The notes under the pieces were generated by a model. The model ran no database searches, was not told the DNA's origin, and saw nothing but the letters and a program-made list of their open reading frames with translations. Source: Pseudoalteromonas sp. R3 (GTDB lineage: Bacteria; Pseudomonadota; Gammaproteobacteria; Enterobacterales; Alteromonadaceae). From it: a DNA stretch of 64,000 bases. Where the stretch lies: positions 186,001-250,000 of the forward strand of contig NZ_CP034834.1 in the NCBI RefSeq assembly GCF_004014715.1, read 5' to 3'. Below are positions 40,155-49,510 of this stretch, in pieces. The position numbers and the translations under genes are program-made. How positions within the stretch are numbered: position 1 is the stretch's first letter; the number at the start of each line of letters is the position of its first letter.

Positions 40155-42002
40155 TTATTGGGCCAGCTGTGCTTTTAAGTATGTCACGGCGGCTTCCAGT
40201 TGGTTATCTTGCTGTGCTCTTACACTGTCAATAGTTCTGGGGACCAGCATGTCTATTTCAACGCCCGCGTTTATAAGGGGATCACCATTGAGGCGGTTAG
40301 CGAGCATATTGGTGAATACAAAGATGTGCTCCAGAGCCAGCTGATGTGAGAAGTTAAAAAAGTCAGCTTCAAAGATCTCTCCATTAATACCGGATGTCGG
40401 TTCGCCGAGTACTTTCAGGCCACCGCTTCGCGCAAATACCAAAGCATGCTCATTTTGACTCTGGCTTTCCCGTGAAGCCAGAACTATCGCTGGAATGTTT
40501 AAAGAGTTGCTATCGACATGAATAGTCTGTGACAGGTTTTGTACGAGAGTGTCGCTCTGATCTGGGGCGCCCTGCCAAAAATAGGTGAGTGTGTTGTTAA
40601 TGGCATCACGTTGTATAAACCAACTCAGCACGCCTTGCCAACCACGCCAGCTGGTTGGGTATTGCCGTAAATCTAGTACCACCGCTTTGGCATCACTCAA
40701 CTGGGCTTTCAGGTCTCCAAGGGCTTGTTGTTCGACATTGTAGACATTGACCCGATAAATATTATCGCCCAGGTGCTCAAGTATATCGCGACTCGTTGGT
40801 ACGTATCGCATGCCGTTGAACGTGAGTAGGCCTTCAAGCTTTATCGGTGTGACAGTTTGCTGAATCTCGCTGCCATCTGGTTTTTTGAGCTGATACACAA
40901 TGGGCGCATCAGATTTTTGATACAGGTGCTTTCGTGCTACCCAGTTAAGCCGGTGTAATTGATTTCGCAGTGAAGTGGTTGCGCGGCTTTGCAGATAAGC
41001 TTGAACAGGTTCTCCATCAATTGAGATGATTTCGTCGCCTATCTCAATATTTGACGTATTTTTTTCTTCTGTCCGGGTGATCACCGCTTTCCCTTCAACA
41101 AGCTCGAACAGGAAGGGCATATAGTAACGATAAGGCTGGCGCTCAGGATCCGGCAACGCGATCGAAAGGTGATTGTCATTGAGTTTTGTGAACTCAGAGA
41201 ATATTTGAGACTCTCGCTGAGTATGACTGGGTTCAGTACAGGCAGTGAGGAGTGGCTTTAAACTCTGTGACCAGTTGACTTCTACCTGTTGAAAGTAAGG
41301 CCAGAAGTGCTGGATCATAGCCCACATACCAGAAACCGTAGCCATGCATATTTCCGGTTGCGCGAACGCTTCTTCCAGTTGCCAGCGACCTAACTGGGAG
41401 AATGTTTCACCTGATAACGTCGTCTGCACAGGCAGGTACAAAGGGAAATACAAGGTTTGCTGATCATAGGCTTGCGTTGTATATGGGTTACTTGGCAGAT
41501 ACGCCCGATTACTTAGTGAAGCATAGGTGCCTGACAGTAAGTTTCTGTCATAGGTGACCTGAGAAAAGGGCGCATTTTGCTGCCAGGCTGCAACCTGAGT
41601 TTGTTGCTCTAATGCAGGCAACTGATTTTGCGCGGTTGTGATGTATGGTGCTATTTGACGCAGTAGCTCAATCCCTTTATCTGAGCGTTCAGCCTCATTG
41701 GTCTGGCTTAATTCGACAATACTCTCAGCAATAAAAAGCGGCCAGTCTGAATCCCTAACCTCTTCAGAGGGATAAAAATATTGCACCGAATGCGCGAGAG
41801 TTACAAAGTCTTCTATGTCGTCTATCAGGATTTCATTGAATGTTACGGCAGGACGGGGCTGAGGCGCGCTGGGCAGACGCGTGTTATCGGGTGGTGTTCC
41901 CTGACTGACTTCGGAGGAAGTATTTTGATTTTCACTATTTCCGCCGCCTCCACAGGCTACCAGACAGAGGCTTATACATATAAAAAACAGCTGACGTCGC
42001 AT
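40155..42002 (-). CDS. S41-family peptidase lipoprotein
   Basis: The N-terminus MRRQLFFICISLCLVACGGGG is a lipoprotein signal with lipobox LVAC. The middle shows a PDZ-like segment (NIEIGDEIISIDGEPVQAYLQ). The C-terminal third has the S41 (C-terminal processing peptidase/tricorn-like) core: VVLDLRQYP, IVLASRESQSQNEHALVFA with the likely nucleophilic Ser, and GLKVLGEPTSGINGE. Members cleave or process periplasmic polypeptides. It starts 72 bases after, and reads in the same direction as, the CadC-like regulator gene. Confidence 0.8.
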   Translation of the reverse strand: MRRQLFFICISLCLVACGGGGNSENQNTSSEVSQGTPPDNTRLPSAPQPRPAVTFNEILIDDIEDFVTLAHSVQYFYPSEEVRDSDWPLFIAESIVELSQTNEAERSDKGIELLRQIAPYITTAQNQLPALEQQTQVAAWQQNAPFSQVTYDRNLLSGTYASLSNRAYLPSNPYTTQAYDQQTLYFPLYLPVQTTLSGETFSQLGRWQLEEAFAQPEICMATVSGMWAMIQHFWPYFQQVEVNWSQSLKPLLTACTEPSHTQRESQIFSEFTKLNDNHLSIALPDPERQPYRYYMPFLFELVEGKAVITRTEEKNTSNIEIGDEIISIDGEPVQAYLQSRATTSLRNQLHRLNWVARKHLYQKSDAPIVYQLKKPDGSEIQQTVTPIKLEGLLTFNGMRYVPTSRDILEHLGDNIYRVNVYNVEQQALGDLKAQLSDAKAVVLDLRQYPTSWRGWQGVLSWFIQRDAINNTLTYFWQGAPDQSDTLVQNLSQTIHVDSNSLNIPAIVLASRESQSQNEHALVFARSGGLKVLGEPTSGINGEIFEADFFNFSHQLALEHIFVFTNMLANRLNGDPLINAGVEIDMLVPRTIDSVRAQQDNQLEAAVTYLKAQLAQ

Positions 42003-42074
42003 GATGCATTTTCCTTGTTTTTATCTTTATCAGGTACGAAGCTAGCGTTAATTTGAACGTATGTAAACCACCAC

Positions 42075-44075
42075 TCAGGGTTTGATCTTTGAGAGTATCA
42101 GGTCACTGTCGGTGTTTTTCCAGTGTGAATAATAATAAATAAGGGCGTTTTGCCCGGTATAGAAAGCACTGCTCACAAACTGGGCTGAATCAGGCAGCGG
42201 CCGCTGAGTAAGCTGGGTGAGCTGGTGGTTAAACTCGAGCAGCTGAGGAGTATCCGAAGCCGCTATCTGTACCAGAATACGCTCACCCACGGAGAAGGCG
42301 TGGCGTATTTTTCCGCTTTCGGGTTGCCAGCTATGCCCGGCAGATGTACTAAGTGTATTATCGTGCCAATATACTTGTAACTTCGAGTTTGCGTAGACAA
42401 GGTGCCCAGAGCCTGGCAGCAACTTCACGTCACCGGAGTCGATTTCATAGCTCACTATATTGGCTTGCCCGGCATCGGTAAGGTAAAGCACCTCGGACCC
42501 TGACTGTTCAGAGGTTTGCCAGTATTCGACTCTGCTGATCTGTTGCCCAACAGCTAACTCTGAAAGCTCACGCGTCGCCGGGGTATACTCATAGACCTTG
42601 TTGTCAGCTGCAAACACCAGCCGGTTATTTGATGGATGCCAGATAGCGCGTGAAATAAAATCTTCTCTGAGCGGGTTAGAAAAAATAACGTCGGGGTGGG
42701 TGTGGTGATCTGTCAGATAAAGCTGAGGGTAACCGCTGCGATTCGAAACAAATACCACACGACGGCCGTCAGGTGACACTGAGGCAAGGTAGTCTTCATA
42801 CTTACTGTCAATGAGCGCTGTGTCAGGATTACGGCTGCTAAACACCTTGATATTCTGACGCACCTGAGTGCTGAGAAGCTTGTCCTGAAAAATGTCCGCA
42901 TTGGCGACGCCTGTAGATAAATCATGCTCAACAGGCACGAGCTGGTTATCGTCAGAGAGTGTAAATACTTCTGGCTTTAAGCTGTCCAGCAACACCAGCG
43001 TTTGCAAGCGCTCAGCCCAGGCCAGTTTATAGAGTCCATCAAGTTCTGAATGTACGGGGGTGACAGTTTTGAGCTCAGGTTCAATCTTCGCCAGTGTGCT
43101 ATTGGATTTATGTTCAAACAATGAAATATAAAGGGCATCAGGTGCAGCGGCCAGGTCCACCACTCTTTGTGTTTCAGACAGGGGCATCAGCGTCGTTAAC
43201 TCAAAGCTGACCAAGTTGAGCTGCACAATCGCAGTGCCTAATCCGTCGATTTGATCAGAAGACAACGTATTGTTTAATTGATGTGCAACAAAATAGAGCG
43301 CAGAGCCGGGCCCCTTATGCAGGTGGCTAATATCACTCAGATGCTCGATTGTAGGGAGGCTCTGCTGAGATTGAATGCCAGATTGTGTTAGCGTATACCT
43401 TGTCAGCTTTACTCCATCAGAATCTGCCAGTGCAACTATTAGTTGCCCGTTCGTAAGCCATATAAAATCGCGGATCTGTTTATCGGTCACGTACAAGTCC
43501 TGAGTCGGCTTTTTAAGTTTCCTGACAATCAGGTTAGTTTGCTTTTCAGTCCCCTTGCGCAGAAAGGCAATGGCCTCTCCATCAGGCGAAAATTGACCAC
43601 CAAACTCTGCCTCAGAAGTAAAGGTAAACGGCTGGGTCGAGGAGATAGATACAGCAGGGCTGGAGTAAATATAAGTAATAATAACAGAGAGTAACAAGGA
43701 AGCTGTGATTGCATATATGATTGCTCTGGACGGTATTTCAGAGCGGGTTTTGGGCTTTGAAATTCTGGCTTCCAGGCTGTAGCCCTGTTTGGCATGAGTA
43801 AAGATGATCGTGGGCGACTTGCTGCTGTCTCTGAGCGCCTTCCTTAGCAGTGTTATCAGACGCTGTAACGAACTGGGTGAAAAAACACGACCGGGCCAGA
43901 CTGCTTCATACAGGGTCTCTTGTGCAACCACTGTACCTGGCTTTGCCGCAAGTACACATAATAAGGCCATTGCTTTTGGTTCCAGCGTGTTCATACCGTC
44001 CGGGTGCTGTACCTGATTACGCAGAGGGTCAATGACTATGTCGTTTATTGCAAAAGCGTTAGTGAGTTTTTCCAT
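42075..44075 (-). CDS. CadC-like regulator with TolB/WD40-type beta-propeller sensor
   Basis: Residues 1-100 are an OmpR-type winged helix (IVIDPLRNQVQHPDGMNTLEPKAMALLCVLA, SPSSLQRLITLLRKALRDSS). A membrane helix at about 125-145 (AIIYAITASLLLSVIITYIY) is followed by about 500 residues of repeated beta blades such as FTSEAEFGGQFSPDGEAIAFLRKG and VSPDGRRVVFVSNRSGYPQLYL, as in TolB/PD40 propellers. This is a one-component membrane regulator that probably senses a periplasmic protein or carbohydrate. The S41 peptidase gene follows directly and is a candidate partner or target. Confidence 0.85.
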   Translation of the reverse strand: MEKLTNAFAINDIVIDPLRNQVQHPDGMNTLEPKAMALLCVLAAKPGTVVAQETLYEAVWPGRVFSPSSLQRLITLLRKALRDSSKSPTIIFTHAKQGYSLEARISKPKTRSEIPSRAIIYAITASLLLSVIITYIYSSPAVSISSTQPFTFTSEAEFGGQFSPDGEAIAFLRKGTEKQTNLIVRKLKKPTQDLYVTDKQIRDFIWLTNGQLIVALADSDGVKLTRYTLTQSGIQSQQSLPTIEHLSDISHLHKGPGSALYFVAHQLNNTLSSDQIDGLGTAIVQLNLVSFELTTLMPLSETQRVVDLAAAPDALYISLFEHKSNSTLAKIEPELKTVTPVHSELDGLYKLAWAERLQTLVLLDSLKPEVFTLSDDNQLVPVEHDLSTGVANADIFQDKLLSTQVRQNIKVFSSRNPDTALIDSKYEDYLASVSPDGRRVVFVSNRSGYPQLYLTDHHTHPDVIFSNPLREDFISRAIWHPSNNRLVFAADNKVYEYTPATRELSELAVGQQISRVEYWQTSEQSGSEVLYLTDAGQANIVSYEIDSGDVKLLPGSGHLVYANSKLQVYWHDNTLSTSAGHSWQPESGKIRHAFSVGERILVQIAASDTPQLLEFNHQLTQLTQRPLPDSAQFVSSAFYTGQNALIYYYSHWKNTDSDLILSKIKP

Positions 44076-44305
44076 GTTTAACTTATTGATTTGTATGACC
44101 TAAGAAATTCCTAAGGTAAAAATTAGGACGACTGCATCGCCCCAGTACCTGTTTCATGCTCTATTGCGCTGCGCAGTCGGTGTGAATGGTCAAACCGGAA
44201 TTTGCCCTCATTGGGTGCTTTCGTGAATTCACATCATTGCACCTGTTTGTGTACTCATGCGGATGAGTATTTAAGCGCTTTTTAATAATAAATACAATGG
44301 AGTAA

Positions 44306-45445
44306 ATGGAAATGAAGCAAGTTTGCTTAGTACTATTGTTACTTTTGTCTGGCGTATCCTGGGGCAACGACAGAGACATAGAGATACCGATCAGTTCAAA
44401 GGTGTTCAAACAACAACGGACAGTGCATATCTCTTTGCCAACGGGCTATTTTAGCAGGGAAAACAAAGCGCGGCGCTATCCGGTGCTTTACCTGACCGAT
44501 GCCAGCGCACAGTTAGAGCATGCTGCCAGTATGATCCATTACCTGCAAGGTGGTATTTCTGAAATGATAGTTGTAGGGATTGAAACGCGTTCTCGAAGTC
44601 GGGATTTGAGTCCGTACGGGGATAACGGGCAGGTTATCACTAATCCGGAGCAACATCAGCTGCTTACCTTTATTCGCACTGAGGTTATGCCGCTTGTCGA
44701 ACAGCGCTATCGCACCAACTCATTCGATTTACTCAGCGGGCACTCTCTGGGCGGCTTATTTACCTTGTACAGTATGTTGTCAGCTCCAGAATTATTCGAT
44801 GTCTACATTGCGCTATCACCGGCTTTGGGCTGGGGGAGTCGTAATTTCCTGCCTTTTGTTGAACAGCATCCACAGCGACTAAAGCTGGATAAAACGCTCA
44901 TCATCTCGACGGAGGGGGATACACCGTTTGAACAACAAATTCCGAACTTTATTCGCCTGAGAAAGAATCTGGATGCACATGCCGGACCAAAGCTGAACTG
45001 GCATGCTGATATTTATGAGGCAGAAGACCATATGACCATAGCACATATTGGCTTGTATGATGCTGTGCGTTACGTTTTTCGTAACTGGTGGATCACCGGT
45101 GAGCAGATCAAAGGAGACAAACGCCAATTTGATAAGCACTATCAGGGATTGTCTGACCGTCTTGGCTATCAGGTGGTGCCTGAGTTTAATGAACTTTGGG
45201 GGTTGAGTAATTATCTGATTGTTAAAGAGTATTTGGAAGAGGCCGAGTACATCGTGAACAAATGGATTGACTATTATCCGCACACTGCCGAGCCTTACGG
45301 CATGTTAAGCCGGGTGCTGATGGCCAAAGACTCGCCGCAGTTGGCCATGGAAGCGGTGAATACGGCAATAAACTTGTCTGTGGATGATGCATCTCAGCTG
45401 GTCTGGCTAAAGAAGCAAAAGACTAAAATCCAACAAGCATTATGA
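44306..45445 (+). CDS. Secreted alpha/beta-hydrolase (esterase D / enterochelin-esterase type) with C-terminal TPR-like tail
   Basis: A signal peptide (QVCLVLLLLLSGVSWG) precedes an alpha/beta hydrolase: YPVLYLTDASAQLEH, the nucleophile elbow SGHSLGGLFTLYS, and the catalytic His region EAEDHMTIAH. The family includes acyl esterases and siderophore esterases. The last ~90 residues (YLIVKEYLEEAEYIVNKWID, YGMLSRVLMAKDSPQLAMEAV) look like TPR repeats, a common extension in this marine subgroup. The start at 44306 or 44312 is set by GGAG upstream. Confidence 0.8.
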   Translation: MEMKQVCLVLLLLLSGVSWGNDRDIEIPISSKVFKQQRTVHISLPTGYFSRENKARRYPVLYLTDASAQLEHAASMIHYLQGGISEMIVVGIETRSRSRDLSPYGDNGQVITNPEQHQLLTFIRTEVMPLVEQRYRTNSFDLLSGHSLGGLFTLYSMLSAPELFDVYIALSPALGWGSRNFLPFVEQHPQRLKLDKTLIISTEGDTPFEQQIPNFIRLRKNLDAHAGPKLNWHADIYEAEDHMTIAHIGLYDAVRYVFRNWWITGEQIKGDKRQFDKHYQGLSDRLGYQVVPEFNELWGLSNYLIVKEYLEEAEYIVNKWIDYYPHTAEPYGMLSRVLMAKDSPQLAMEAVNTAINLSVDDASQLVWLKKQKTKIQQAL

Positions 45446-45456
45446 TGTGAGGAAAA

Positions 45457-45489
45457 CAGCCGGATACCCATCAGATGAGTTACCGGCTG
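45457..45489. terminator. Hairpin between convergent genes
   Basis: CAGCCGG and CCGGCTG form a stem within an imperfect 33-base palindrome placed between two convergent stop codons, so it can serve both strands. No long T-run is present. Confidence 0.5.
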
Positions 45490-45508
45490 GTGTTAATTCA
45501 GAGCTCGG

Positions 45509-46354
45509 CTATTGACACTCATTGACCAGAGTACTAGCTAAAAACTGATTAACCTGATCTTGTACATCGCGGTTAAAGCTGTAATGGCCACCTGATAATT
45601 CAATGTGTTGATATGGGTAAGAAAAGTCTGCTTTTTTGAGCGAGGCTATGAGCTCTTGCGCCATATAATAAGAGGGCCAGATTTCATCTTGCCTGGCAGA
45701 GACCAGCAGTACCGGGCCATTCGTTTTTTCTACCGGGATCCGCGCAGCGTTCAGCGTCTTGGTGTCAGCTCTGTCTAGTGCAGCAGAAAATGCGGGTGTG
45801 TAACTTCCGGTGACCACACCTTTTTGCATATGCCAGGAAAGTAAAGGTGCATTCACGTAAGGGAGCGGCGATCCGTTAAGCTGCCACCCCGGCTCAGAAG
45901 ACAGTGTCTTTACAGCGTTCCAGCTGACGTGACTTGGCATAACGGCAACCGCATGGTTGATATGCTCAAAATGACTGGCCAATAGCAGCGCCAACTCAGC
46001 CCCTTTTGAGAAGCCATACACGGCGATACAGTTTTTGTTAATGCCCGGATGCTCTGCGAGTTTGCTAATACGGCTGGCGATGTCATCCAGTGGCAGTGAG
46101 ATCTGCCGCTGCGGTGTGCCCGGCGTGCCATAATAAGCCAAAGAGGCAACCGACATACCGTGCTTATGAAAGCTATCCATGAGCGGCTTAAAATGTGGCT
46201 GAGCCAGTGTATTTCCGCCTTCGCTGCCGCCGAGCAGAATGACCAATGGATGAGGCTGACCGTCTTCGATAAAGTGATGCTTTACATCAGGGTCGGTGGA
46301 CGATGTGCAGGCACTAAGCAGCCCTGCCATTAAAATTGGCATTGCAAATTTCAT
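45509..46354 (-). CDS. Alpha/beta-hydrolase lipoprotein (BAAT/dienelactone-hydrolase-like)
   Basis: The lipobox is in MKFAMPILMAGLLSACTSS. The hydrolase core shows LVILLGGSEGG, the nucleophile elbow VYGFSKGAELALLLA, the acid region LLVSARQDEIWPS and a terminal His in SGGHYSFN. It resembles acyl-CoA thioester hydrolase/BAAT C-terminal-like domains. The substrate is unknown. Gene order places it directly downstream of a LytTR response regulator on the same strand, so it may belong to that regulon. Confidence 0.75.
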   Translation of the reverse strand: MKFAMPILMAGLLSACTSSTDPDVKHHFIEDGQPHPLVILLGGSEGGNTLAQPHFKPLMDSFHKHGMSVASLAYYGTPGTPQRQISLPLDDIASRISKLAEHPGINKNCIAVYGFSKGAELALLLASHFEHINHAVAVMPSHVSWNAVKTLSSEPGWQLNGSPLPYVNAPLLSWHMQKGVVTGSYTPAFSAALDRADTKTLNAARIPVEKTNGPVLLVSARQDEIWPSYYMAQELIASLKKADFSYPYQHIELSGGHYSFNRDVQDQVNQFLASTLVNECQ

Positions 46355-46390
46355 AGAATTTTCCTGTGTTTATTATTGTCAGTTATGAGA

Positions 46391-46413
46391 TTGAGTGGAC
46401 AGGGCCCACTCAA
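46391..46413 (-). terminator. Hairpin after the LytTR regulator gene
   Basis: TTGAGTGG and CCACTCAA form an 8-bp stem just beyond the stop codon at 46417. Confidence 0.5.
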
Positions 46414-46416
46414 GGT

Positions 46417-47118
46417 TTAAAGCTGTAATTTTTGACGAAGGAGTTTGGCGCCACTGCGGCTGCTGATCACTTGCTGTTCACTTTGAGTTAATTTGATCAG
46501 ATAACCTCCGGTTACCCAGCGCTCTAAGGCACTAATACTGAGGCTGTTAACTATGGCATTGCGGTGAATGCGAATAAACTCATCGGGCAGGGTGTCCATC
46601 AGCTCTTCCAGCGTTAAGTCTATGGGATATGACTGTGTGCCGCTGTAGGCTATGGCATGGCCATGCTCTAATTTAATGACTTCTATCTGGTTTGCTTCTA
46701 CGCGTGTTACCTTATCGCCCACTTTACTGGTCAGTACGAGTGGTTCGGAATTTGGCGAAAGTTGCGCCTGAACCCGAGACAGCGCCAGAGCGAGCCGCTC
46801 ATTGGTGTAGGGTTTAAGCAGGTAATCAGTTGCGCCCAGTGTAAAAGCATCTACAGCAAACTCGCAGTAGGCCGTGGTGAAAATAATCTGACCTCTAAAG
46901 CCTGCATTTTTTAATTCCTGACTGAGTTGTATGCCATTGAGCCCTGGCAGGTTGATATCAAGAAAAACCAGATCGACAGGATGTTGCCGGAAGTTGCGCA
47001 AAAAACTTTCCGGATCTTCACTGTGATAAACAAGCTGATAGTCACATAACTGAGTTAACTGTGCTTTGAGCTTAACAAAGGCTGGCTGTTCATCTTCGAT
47101 GATCGCAATATTCAGCAT
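46417..47118 (-). CDS. LytTR-family response regulator
   Basis: The receiver domain has Asp in LVFLDINLPGLNGIQ and Lys in DYLLKPYTNE. The C-terminal LytTR DNA-binding domain shows KVTRVEANQIEVIKLEHGHAI, and FIRIHRNAIVNSLSI. Its start codon overlaps the stop of the upstream kinase gene by 7 bases. Together they form a LytS/LytR-like two-component system. Confidence 0.87.
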   Translation of the reverse strand: MLNIAIIEDEQPAFVKLKAQLTQLCDYQLVYHSEDPESFLRNFRQHPVDLVFLDINLPGLNGIQLSQELKNAGFRGQIIFTTAYCEFAVDAFTLGATDYLLKPYTNERLALALSRVQAQLSPNSEPLVLTSKVGDKVTRVEANQIEVIKLEHGHAIAYSGTQSYPIDLTLEELMDTLPDEFIRIHRNAIVNSLSISALERWVTGGYLIKLTQSEQQVISSRSGAKLLRQKLQL

Positions 47119-48125
47119 GGGAGCTCCTGTAACATAAACTGCGCCCTGGCGCCGCCATTTGGTTGGTTGGAAAGAATCAGTTTAGTGTTGGCCTCCAGCT
47201 CAAGTCTTGACCGGGTGATTGCCAGTCCAAGACCAGGTTTGACATCGCCAAGTAAAATATCTGGCCCAAAGCCGACGCCATTGTCGGACACGGCGATAGT
47301 GGGGTGACCGGCATCAATATACGCATGAATGGTCACATACAGAGGCCGCCGGTTGCCATGTTTTATGGCGTTTTCAATAAGTGGTTGTAACACCATGGCA
47401 GGTATGGGCGCACTTAGCAGCGCTTCATCAATGTCAAATGCCACTTGCAGATTATTGCCAAACCGACATTGCTCGATTTCACACCACTGATGGAGCATCA
47501 ACAATTCATCCGATAAGGAAACGAGGCCAGACGACTGATGGTCTGAAATAGCGTGTTTGAGCGAGTAGCGCAGTATCGCTGACAGGTTGTGTACAAGCGT
47601 TTCAGCCTGACCCGGGCTGGACTGTACTAAGGCCGCGATAGTATTCAAGCTGTTAAATAAAAAGTGTGGGTTGAGCTGACTGTGAAGTACCTTTATTTCA
47701 GCCTGCTGACGCAGCAACTGCTCATCTTTTAAGTGCTTTCGTGTGAGGTAGAATTTTACCAGTAATAGTATTGCGCTGCTCCAGGGCAGAGCGATGATGA
47801 GTGCATCGCTAAGCATAAAGGCAGGTATGCCCAGCAAGTGTGCTCTGAGTGCCCCAAATATCCATCCACCAGCGACCATGCTCAGATAAAGGCAGGAAAA
47901 TTGCAGTATCCAGTGCGCTATTTTTGCCCTTTGTATCAGTACATAGCCCAAAATCATGGGTAGCCAGTACATAAAGATGACGGCACAGATGGACGAAAGT
48001 ACAACAGGAAGTGAGAGCGCAGCAGCGCGTTGTGCCCAGTCGGTAAAGCTAATAGACAGACTCACCATGGCAATAATGGTTAATGCGCCGATTTGCTCAT
48101 TGCGTTGTAAAGAAACTACTGACAT
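47112..48125 (-). CDS. LytS/YehU-type sensor histidine kinase
   Basis: Four to five N-terminal membrane helices form the sensor. The His_kinase domain has the characteristic LNPHFLFNSLNTIAAL, with the phospho-accepting His, and the HATPase_c has LQPLIENAIKHG and PGLGLAITRSRLEL. No extra sensor domain is present. The response regulator gene overlaps its 3' end. The promoter should lie in 48126-48286. Confidence 0.87.
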   Translation of the reverse strand: MSVVSLQRNEQIGALTIIAMVSLSISFTDWAQRAAALSLPVVLSSICAVIFMYWLPMILGYVLIQRAKIAHWILQFSCLYLSMVAGGWIFGALRAHLLGIPAFMLSDALIIALPWSSAILLLVKFYLTRKHLKDEQLLRQQAEIKVLHSQLNPHFLFNSLNTIAALVQSSPGQAETLVHNLSAILRYSLKHAISDHQSSGLVSLSDELLMLHQWCEIEQCRFGNNLQVAFDIDEALLSAPIPAMVLQPLIENAIKHGNRRPLYVTIHAYIDAGHPTIAVSDNGVGFGPDILLGDVKPGLGLAITRSRLELEANTKLILSNQPNGGARAQFMLQELPC

Positions 48126-48238
48126 CTCAGTCTTCCGGGTAAAAATCGTGTGGACATCTTACCCTAAGTAGAGACGCGTGCAGCAATAAGCTAAGTGAAC
48201 AGTCATTTTTCCTGGCTGAATGGCACAAAGCCATCAAA

Positions 48239-48281
48239 CCCCTCGCATTGTTTGTCAGGGTCGAGATGGCTGAGCGAGGGG
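48239..48281 (-). terminator. Stem-loop after rebB-like gene
   Basis: CCCCTCGC and GCGAGGGG form a perfect 8-bp stem around a 27-base loop, ending the minus-strand rebB-like transcript. TTTGATGG follows on that strand. Confidence 0.55.
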
Positions 48282-48286
48282 AGCTG

Positions 48287-48544
48287 TTAGCGGAAAATCC
48301 GCCTGGTGGCAGCCCCTGTGCTGGCGGTATCTATACCGTACAGCGCTGAGACGCCTTGGGCGACAGGGGTCATAGGAAATGTCTGGGCCACGTTGGCGTT
48401 ATGTGCTGCGTTAGACAGCGCCTGGCTTGTTGCAAGCATAAAGTTACCCATGGCAACTGTAGGTGGATCACCAAGCAGCTTGGTATTGACTTGAGAAACT
48501 GAATCCGTGATCTGACTGTTTACAGCGGTAGGAAATGCCATCAT
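48287..48544 (-). CDS. RebB-family (R-body) protein
   Basis: At 85 aa it closely follows the RebB family pattern: AVNSQITDSVSQVNTKLLGD, then VAMGNFMLATSQALSNAAHNA and a tail with GVSALYGIDTAS. RebB proteins are structural subunits of R-bodies, coiled protein ribbons first known from killer endosymbionts of Paramecium and found in many free-living proteobacteria. The start ATG 48544 follows AAAGGAG. No second reb gene lies in the neighbourhood, so it may act with paralogues elsewhere or have lost that role. Confidence 0.82.
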   Translation of the reverse strand: MMAFPTAVNSQITDSVSQVNTKLLGDPPTVAMGNFMLATSQALSNAAHNANVAQTFPMTPVAQGVSALYGIDTASTGAATRRIFR

Positions 48545-49081
48545 ACGACTCCTTTTTGTAGGTTGTATACGTGTACTTTGTAACTGTAGCGCTTTCCCTG
48601 TAGCCGTACGATTACAGCAGATTACACCATTCTATAAAATAGAACGAATCTATCGGGTTTTACGTAATTACGTTCTTAATCGACTATGTAATCATAGCCA
48701 TGGTCTACAGGCACTCGTGCCTATACTTAACGAAAGAAGTGATCACACATGTTTAGCTGGTTAAAACACATGTAGCTGGTATCGCCGCAAAATTAAACTA
48801 ACCCTCCTTGATAAAGCGTAGTGAAGTGTCATTACGCTTTGTTCTTGCTCATATAAATCTTTCCTACTTGCAGACGTAGTCTGGCGCCATACTAAGCTAT
48901 TCAATTTGTATTCGATGTGTTGAGGTCCGTGTTTATCTTCCAGGTGTAACGGCTTGTAATGGAATAATTTTAGTTTCTCTCTAGACTTTAGCCCAGTTTT
49001 TACGACTGAGACCTATTCGCAGTTGAATGCGTTGCCAGTCGGTTTTCATGCATATGTACGGCAATTTCTTAAGGAGGAATT
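48545..49081 (+). other. Divergent intergenic region between rebB-like and ridA-like genes
   Basis: These 537 bases hold no gene I can support. They must carry promoters for both rebB and the ridA-goxA-goxB operon. Features visible are a hairpin AAAGCGTA/TACGCTTT (48813-48840), a symmetrical TTACGTAATTACGT near 48660, two copies of ACACATGT about 20 bases apart (48746-48773), and the AAGGAGGAATT ribosome site at the right end. Confidence 0.4.
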
Positions 49082-49462
49082 ATGTCTAGTGAAGCGGTTC
49101 AGGCTCCCCTTTATCCACCCTGTCGAGTCGTAGGCGATTTGGTCTTTGTGTCTGGCCAGAATGCTGAGGTAAATGGCTACATTCAGTCAGACAATATCGT
49201 TGACCAGACCAAGACAATTTTTGAGTTACTGGCTGTCACCTTAGCCGGCGCCGGGTGCACTTTTCAGGACGTGATCAAAGTAAACGGGTTTTTACATACC
49301 GAAGATGACTTTGAGCAATTCAATCAAGTGTACAGAGAATACTTCGGCCCTCAGCATGGCAGCTATCCCGCGCGTTCTATGGCATTGGGTGTATTGACTC
49401 AAAAGCATCAACAACACAAAGCACTTATTGAAATCGAGTTAGTGGCGCAAAAGCGTGCTTAA
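49082..49462 (+). CDS. RidA/YjgF-family protein
   Basis: A 126-aa single-domain protein with the RidA signature: GDLVFVSGQNAEVNG, VIKVNGFLHTEDDFEQFN, and the active-site Arg in YPARSMALGV. RidA proteins hydrolyse reactive enamine/imine intermediates to ketoacids plus ammonia. It has an excellent ribosome site (AAGGAGGAATT) and lies 48 bp before goxA on the same strand. Since amine oxidation by goxA passes through an imine, a RidA partner makes chemical sense, but that link is inference. Confidence 0.85.
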   Translation: MSSEAVQAPLYPPCRVVGDLVFVSGQNAEVNGYIQSDNIVDQTKTIFELLAVTLAGAGCTFQDVIKVNGFLHTEDDFEQFNQVYREYFGPQHGSYPARSMALGVLTQKHQQHKALIEIELVAQKRA

Positions 49463-49510
49463 CCAAGTGCTCTGATTACATTCATTGATTTACAAGGCTA
49501 AGGAACTAAC

